Positions 59,236-64,000 of a DNA stretch of 64,000 bases are shown piece by piece. The translations under genes and the position numbers were made by a program. Each line of letters begins with the position of its first letter. Within the stretch, counting starts at the first letter, position 1. Origin of the DNA: Acanthosepion pharaonis (taxonomy: Eukaryota > Mollusca > Cephalopoda > Sepiida > Sepiidae); contig CAHIKZ030000250.1 of assembly GCA_903632075.3 (NCBI GenBank), forward strand, positions 560,001 to 624,000, given 5' to 3'. The notes below the pieces were generated by a model that saw only the letters and a list, made by a program, of their open reading frames with translations, ran no database searches and was not told the DNA's origin.

Positions 59236-61720
59236 TATACTTATCCAAGTATCCTGGGTAATGTTTCAGAATATATATGTTTATGGGGGTCTATCTCCAA
59301 AACCCCAGGAGGAGGAGTTTCTTGTACCATTTGGTCTTTACAATTTAGTTACATGTTGTTTTTGTCACTATGTATCACTTTTGTTCATTTTCTTTATTCC
59401 ATAGAAAATGTTCTTTCAATTAAGATTACTTTTAGGTAATAGCCTTCTTAATATATGAATTGACACTTCAGTAGTAATGCTGCCTTCATTCATTACTTGA
59501 TGAGCAATTAATTAAATATAATTAAATATCACTGATAACCTTATTTGCTTTGTTTGGTCTCTTGTCTGATTGTAAAGTTCTGTCAATCTTTTTCATATTC
59601 AAAACGCTTCCAACATCAGTATACGTCTTCTTAGTAACTCTTAATGTCTTCATTTTTGAAGCTCTATTGCGATTTTACGTTGACTCATTCTTTGTGATAT
59701 TTTGATAATTTTTTATCCTCTTCAAACTCACTCTTCCTGTTTTGAAACGTAAATCAACTACACTAAAAAAAAAAGACATGTGGAAGTCCCGAACTCTATA
59801 GGATCTATGTTTGATCATTTAACATAGACATTTATATGCGTATGTTAATTTGGGTTGATAATTTTACCCTCCTAATCAAGTGTCTTATAATTTTTGCATG
59901 CCTTATTTTCAATATCACGAGTAATTCGGGTTAGTATCTTCCCTTATAGTGTTCACCTGTATAACTGCAGTGCCGCAGTGAATGACCACAAATACTATTC
60001 CTGGAAATGCATTGCCGAATACTTAGTTTCTTAGAAAAATTAAGGACATTGATTTTTTTTTTTTTTTTTTTACCTAGATGGCTCATTAGTTTTATTGTCA
60101 TTATGTGCGAGAATATTTGACTAAATGACAAAACATCAGATTTTGGGAATGGCTTCTTGATCTAGTCGAGAACTTTTCAACGAACGTTCATCTATCAACA
60201 TATCTGCAGCCTGAATACATCAAGAAAGGAAACAAGGAAGGAGATTCTGTTGAAAAATAAACATGTAAAATAAGTGCTTTTGTCATCATTAGCTATGGAC
60301 TTATTGATATACCTACGTATGTGTTTGCTAGATATTAGAATTAAAATGTATCAATGAATAGGGATTGAATCACTTTTGATCATTTCATGTTCTACACGTG
60401 TAAAATAGGTACCTGATCGAGGACAGACACAGAAAATAAGCACACACACATACAAAACTGAAACATTTGTAGCAACATTTCACAGATTAAAGTTTAAGTT
60501 TTTAAAAAGCGTATTTACAAATACCAAAAAATCCAATCGATTTTCTATCTTCGCTTATTCTTGCAGGAACAACGATAAAAAATAAAATGCCAGTGGCATC
60601 AGTTGTGCTGATGAGTACAATTGATTGAATCCAAGTAGGGAACGCAACAAAATATATTAAATATGCATGTGCAAGTTTAAAGCTGTGATAAATTAGTTAT
60701 AAACAACTATAAGCATAACTGAAACTCTATTTATTCATCTAAGTTATATTTCCAAACCTTTTTACTCTTAGTATTGTTAATATTTGCTATTTTCCATGAA
60801 AATAATAATACTCTAAAAATCTGACTTGATCTCTAAGTTATATAATACAGATATTCTAATATAATTCTTTAGTAATTATAAATAGCATGCTTGCAAATTC
60901 ACTCTTGAACAGTTTTACAAAACTCTCAAGTGCATATTTTTATTATGTATTTTATTATAGCTGAGAGTCTCATGTCTATATATTTTAGTTTTATGAAATC
61001 TTCATCTCGATTTGTCAGTAACTGGCTTGTAAAGTATATTAAGTTAATATTGTAAAACGTGAAATTGCCTTGATGTTTACATATAGCTACTTCGGATAGA
61101 ATTCCTTTTCGATTTTTCTCGTGCTGTAGTAATTAAATAATGATTGAATGAGACCGAATTATATGTCACATGTTTTAATTCTGTAATCCGACTTGATTTT
61201 CTGAAGACAACTATTTAAGATTTTATGTTCCATGTCTATCTTTTTTTCCAAAATTATTTAAGTGTTATGTCGTTTAATCAAGCTATAATTATTGGTAAGG
61301 TGTTCAATTCAGTTGAAATATTTTGGTTTTAAATTATAATTTTCATTCCAATCACTCTTGAAACGGTTGAAATTTCCTTTATAAAATATTCAATATAAAT
61401 GGATTAAATGGAAACTTAAAGACAACGAATGATTATAAATGATAATTTTATCAACACATCCATTATGAATTCGATGAATATTAATTGCATTGACTGAGAT
61501 GATTCTATCTTTTAATGTTAACGGGATGATGTAAATCGTAATTAGTGTTCAGTGAAATTCTTGTAATCAGTTCTTTTTAACTCTCTGTACATTCATGTGA
61601 CATTGTAAATTCACCATGACAAATGTGTGTGTGTATATATATATCTATTCATAAGAATAAACATTGACAAAAATAACATAACTCCGCTACTCTATTATAA
61701 ATGCAGTTATATAAATCAGT
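59236..61720. other. AT-rich stretch, nothing recognised
   Basis: Poly-T at 60053-60072. The 90-codon frame at 59167-59439 begins inside the palindrome and has no domain. No RNA gene seen. Confidence 0.5.
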
Positions 61721-61725
61721 GAAAG

Positions 61726-61763
61726 GAAAAACGCGCGCGTGTGTGTGTGCGTGTGTGTGTGAC
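61726..61763. repeat. (CG)(TG)n microsatellite
   Basis: CG units followed by TG units with a CG interruption. Confidence 0.9.
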
Positions 61764-62011
61764 GGAAGGGGAAAATAACTAAATATCTATAGAACTTTAC
61801 ATCATGACAGTTTTTGTTCAAGTGATTTTGTGAATGTGTATGTGCAAGCAGAATCATATTGAAGACGCGATTTTTAATAGGCTATCCATGTTGTGCATGG
61901 TTAAGTGTATGCGAGCAAAAAATAATTTATTTAAAAAATATGTGCGTGCAAATTCACATTTGTATCTGAATTCATGAAAAGGTATTTTTTCAGTCCCTGA
62001 TGTTTCATGTA

Positions 62012-62345
62012 CCTTTACGCCTGTATGTGCTTGCGTTCGTGCGTGTGTAGCTGTAAGAGAACAAAGGAGAGTGGATTTCTTTTGTATGCCTGTGTAAATA
62101 AACGCGTGAAGCGTCCAGGGACGAGGTCAGTTGTAAGGAAAGCATAAAGAAAAATGGAAACAGGGCCAATATGGCCGCTATTGCTACCGACCAATGTTTG
62201 TTTAATGTGGGACAGTAAAAGCTGTGCTTTTATAATGTCCGATCGAGCAACAAACACACCGGCGGACAGTGAATCGACATTCAATTCTTTAAGCGAGTGA
62301 ACGCCTTTAGCTTTTTCTGTCAGCTGCTCCACTGTCCAAGATTTG
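62012..62345 (-). other. Unrecognised 105-codon frame in a GC-richer patch
   Basis: The minus-strand frame 62332-62015 begins MEQLTEKAKGVHSLKELNV and continues with FVARSDIIKAQLLLSHIKQ, a plausible amphipathic protein composition. The later half (HTHERKH) is driven by GT-rich repeat. The patch at 62090-62340 is clearly less AT-rich than its surroundings. No domain or splice signal is clear. It could be a 5' exon or regulatory island of a host gene, or chance. Confidence 0.25.
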
Positions 62346-63222
62346 TTTCACTATGTTGTTTTAACACTCACTTCTCATTCACTTTACCGCTTGTTTCTGT
62401 TAACTTCACCTAGGACACACCCAAAGTCTACCCCGCCCATTACGCTCAAAACCCCAAACATACCACTTCCACGACCATTAAACCTTTCCTTTTTATTTAT
62501 TTATTTTTACTATTCTTTTTATGTGATTAGTATTGAATGATTCGAGAAAAAATATTTTAATTCTTCGTGTAAAAAAATCATCAGAACATGAATTTTATTT
62601 TGCAAATATCTTGAAGAAATATCAAATCTGCTCAGCTGATATTTGATAATGTTTTGTGTGTGTATTTCAGTGTATCCATTCAGTATTATCTAAATGTACA
62701 CTTTATTTTTATTCGAATCAAAAATGTATCCATGAATAGAGATTGAGTATCCTTCCAAAAGTATTTAAAATATTTTATTATTTCATGTTCTACACGTACT
62801 TATCTGCATCTGTTTCTCTAAATAACTTTCCAGAGGAAAAATATTCGCGAAATTATTTTTTATACCGCTAAATGTATATATTAGTTAAAACAGAACTCTT
62901 TGGTGAATTTAAATCATCATTTTTTTTAATTTTGTAAAACAAAAATCTCTTCTGAATCGTAAAATAAAAATGCAATAAAATTAAAATATTATTTAATTAG
63001 GAAAGATAATTTATGGACACTATTATCTTAAGAAAGTTTTCGAGGAATATTGAATTTTTACAAGAATTGTTTTCATTTTTTTAAAATTTTAATTAGAATA
63101 ATTTATAAAGTTTTAAATCTTAAAAATTTCTATATTAATTTGTACCCATTAGGTGACATTTTTATTAGATAAAAAACTATATTTATTACAATTCATCGAC
63201 TATCAACATTTTTAAAAGTATT
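62346..63222. other. AT-rich stretch, nothing recognised
   Basis: A C-rich patch lies at 62409-62480. No gene. Confidence 0.5.
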
Positions 63223-63225
63223 TTG

Positions 63226-63294
<69 letters not shown>
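63223..63294. repeat. (GT)n microsatellite
   Basis: About 34 uninterrupted GT units. Confidence 0.98.
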
Positions 63295-63297
<3 letters not shown>

Positions 63298-63364
63298 CGT
63301 GCCAACTTTTCTAAATATGGAAAAAAAATAAGATTGATAACTATAGCAAATTTAAAGCACCTAA

Positions 63365-63720
63365 AATTCAAGCTGTCAACATCTTAAGCAAACACCTACC
63401 GCCGTAATAAAAAATTGCGTTTCTGCGTTATTTTAAACTTAAAGTAAGTAATACTTGTTTCAGGTAAGATTAAACTTTAAATCAGCTAATATTCCGCAAA
63501 GAATTTCATTTTTTTCTGAAGAGAATTACATTGTGATGGTAGCTAAAAATGGCCTTAAAATCAGTGATTTTTAACGATTTCGAAACAAAACTATTTCCAG
63601 TCAATTAAATTAGTTTTGAAATACAGCAAAGTATTTTACTTATTGAAAATATTAAATTTAATCTGTTAACTTGAAATTAAATCTAAAATAAAAGCTTCAA
63701 GAAAGAGTTTTCATTCATTT
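63365..63720 (+). repeat. Dispersed repeat F, copy 2
   Basis: Aligns with 27822-28210 in the same orientation, from AAGCTGTCAACAT to AAAAGCTTCAAGAAAG. The copies differ by substitutions and small indels. Confidence 0.8.
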
Positions 63721-64000
63721 TAAAACTTCGGTATCGCGTTTCTGTGGAGGTACCTATATAAAATCGACTGGTATTTGTTAGAACATGTCCAAAAACTAGG
63801 AGCTCATTCGTAAAGCTATTTACATCCTGTATCGTTTAACAATACGAGATGTATATGCCATTTTAACCTTTCAGAACTAAAACATTTGGCTTTTTCAATC
63901 TTCTTTAACGCCATTTCAAATTGATTTCGTCTTTGAAGATATCCGAAAAGACTGTTTACTTTTAGCCTAATTTGCATAAAATGTCTCCATAACCCTGTCT
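63721..64000. other. AT-rich stretch at window edge, nothing recognised
   Basis: No gene or repeat recognised. Confidence 0.5.

Noticed and set aside
59931..60131. 66-codon minus-strand frame with poly-Lys
   Set aside because: The poly-Lys is the poly-T run at 60053-60072.
62158..62185. SRF-type CArG box at GGCCAATATGGCC
   Set aside because: It has five, not six, A/T bases between CC and GG, and there is no supporting gene.

Overview
This window looks like a piece of an AT-rich, repeat-dense animal genome, most like a cephalopod (octopus-type) intergenic or intronic region. The evidence is long (TA)n and compound microsatellites roughly every 2-5 kb, several copies of an RTE-like LINE of the kind common in octopus genomes, tRNA-derived SINEs, Tc1/mariner remnants, and no open frame that reads as an intact host gene. 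The organism call is an inference from repeat content only. I see no bacterial operon, CRISPR array, ribosomal operon or convincing functional RNA gene.

Layout. 1-5.4 kb: AT-rich DNA with microsatellites and two hairpin-forming inverted repeats. 5.4-14 kb: a nested retroelement block. A decayed RTE-like LINE (5455-7480) is split by a solo LTR (6752-7094, 5-bp target duplication) and abutted by a Tc1-like remnant on the minus strand. A second copy of the LINE (8736-10064) carries in its tail a complete but dead LTR retrotransposon (10065-13584, LTRs 242 and 278 bp, target duplication AAATA) with gag, protease, RT, RNase H and integrase remnants. 14-25 kb: a degenerate minisatellite, an R2-like LINE remnant interrupted by a chimeric 5S-rRNA/tRNA SINE, short-loop palindromes and a 0.6-kb terminal-inverted-repeat element. 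25-29.2 kb: two mariner-type remnants on the minus strand. 29.7-31.8 kb: a 2.0-kb non-autonomous element with ~190-bp inverted ends and TA target duplications; relatives recur at 46.4, 53.9-54.1 and 55.8-57.4 kb, with related internal segments at 4.4, 27.8 and 63.4 kb. 33-44.2 kb: LINE fragments, tRNA-like SINEs, a fold-back structure whose inverted ends are tandem repeats (40.4-41.8 kb), and a head-to-head inverted SINE pair (43.64-44.1 kb). 44-64 kb: mostly AT-rich DNA with a 5S-derived fragment, a tandem tRNA-like repeat, a long hairpin, and three unrecognised coding-like stretches.

Nothing here works together as a pathway. The history is one of layered insertion: LINEs first, then LTR elements and SINEs into them, with small inverted-repeat elements filling the AT-rich space. 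The observations most worth a second look are the 5S-tRNA chimeric SINE, the fold-back element with tandem-repeat ends, the long-TIR family, the unusual number of short-loop palindromes in otherwise unrelated sequence, and an exact 49-bp direct repeat flanking one long-TIR element.
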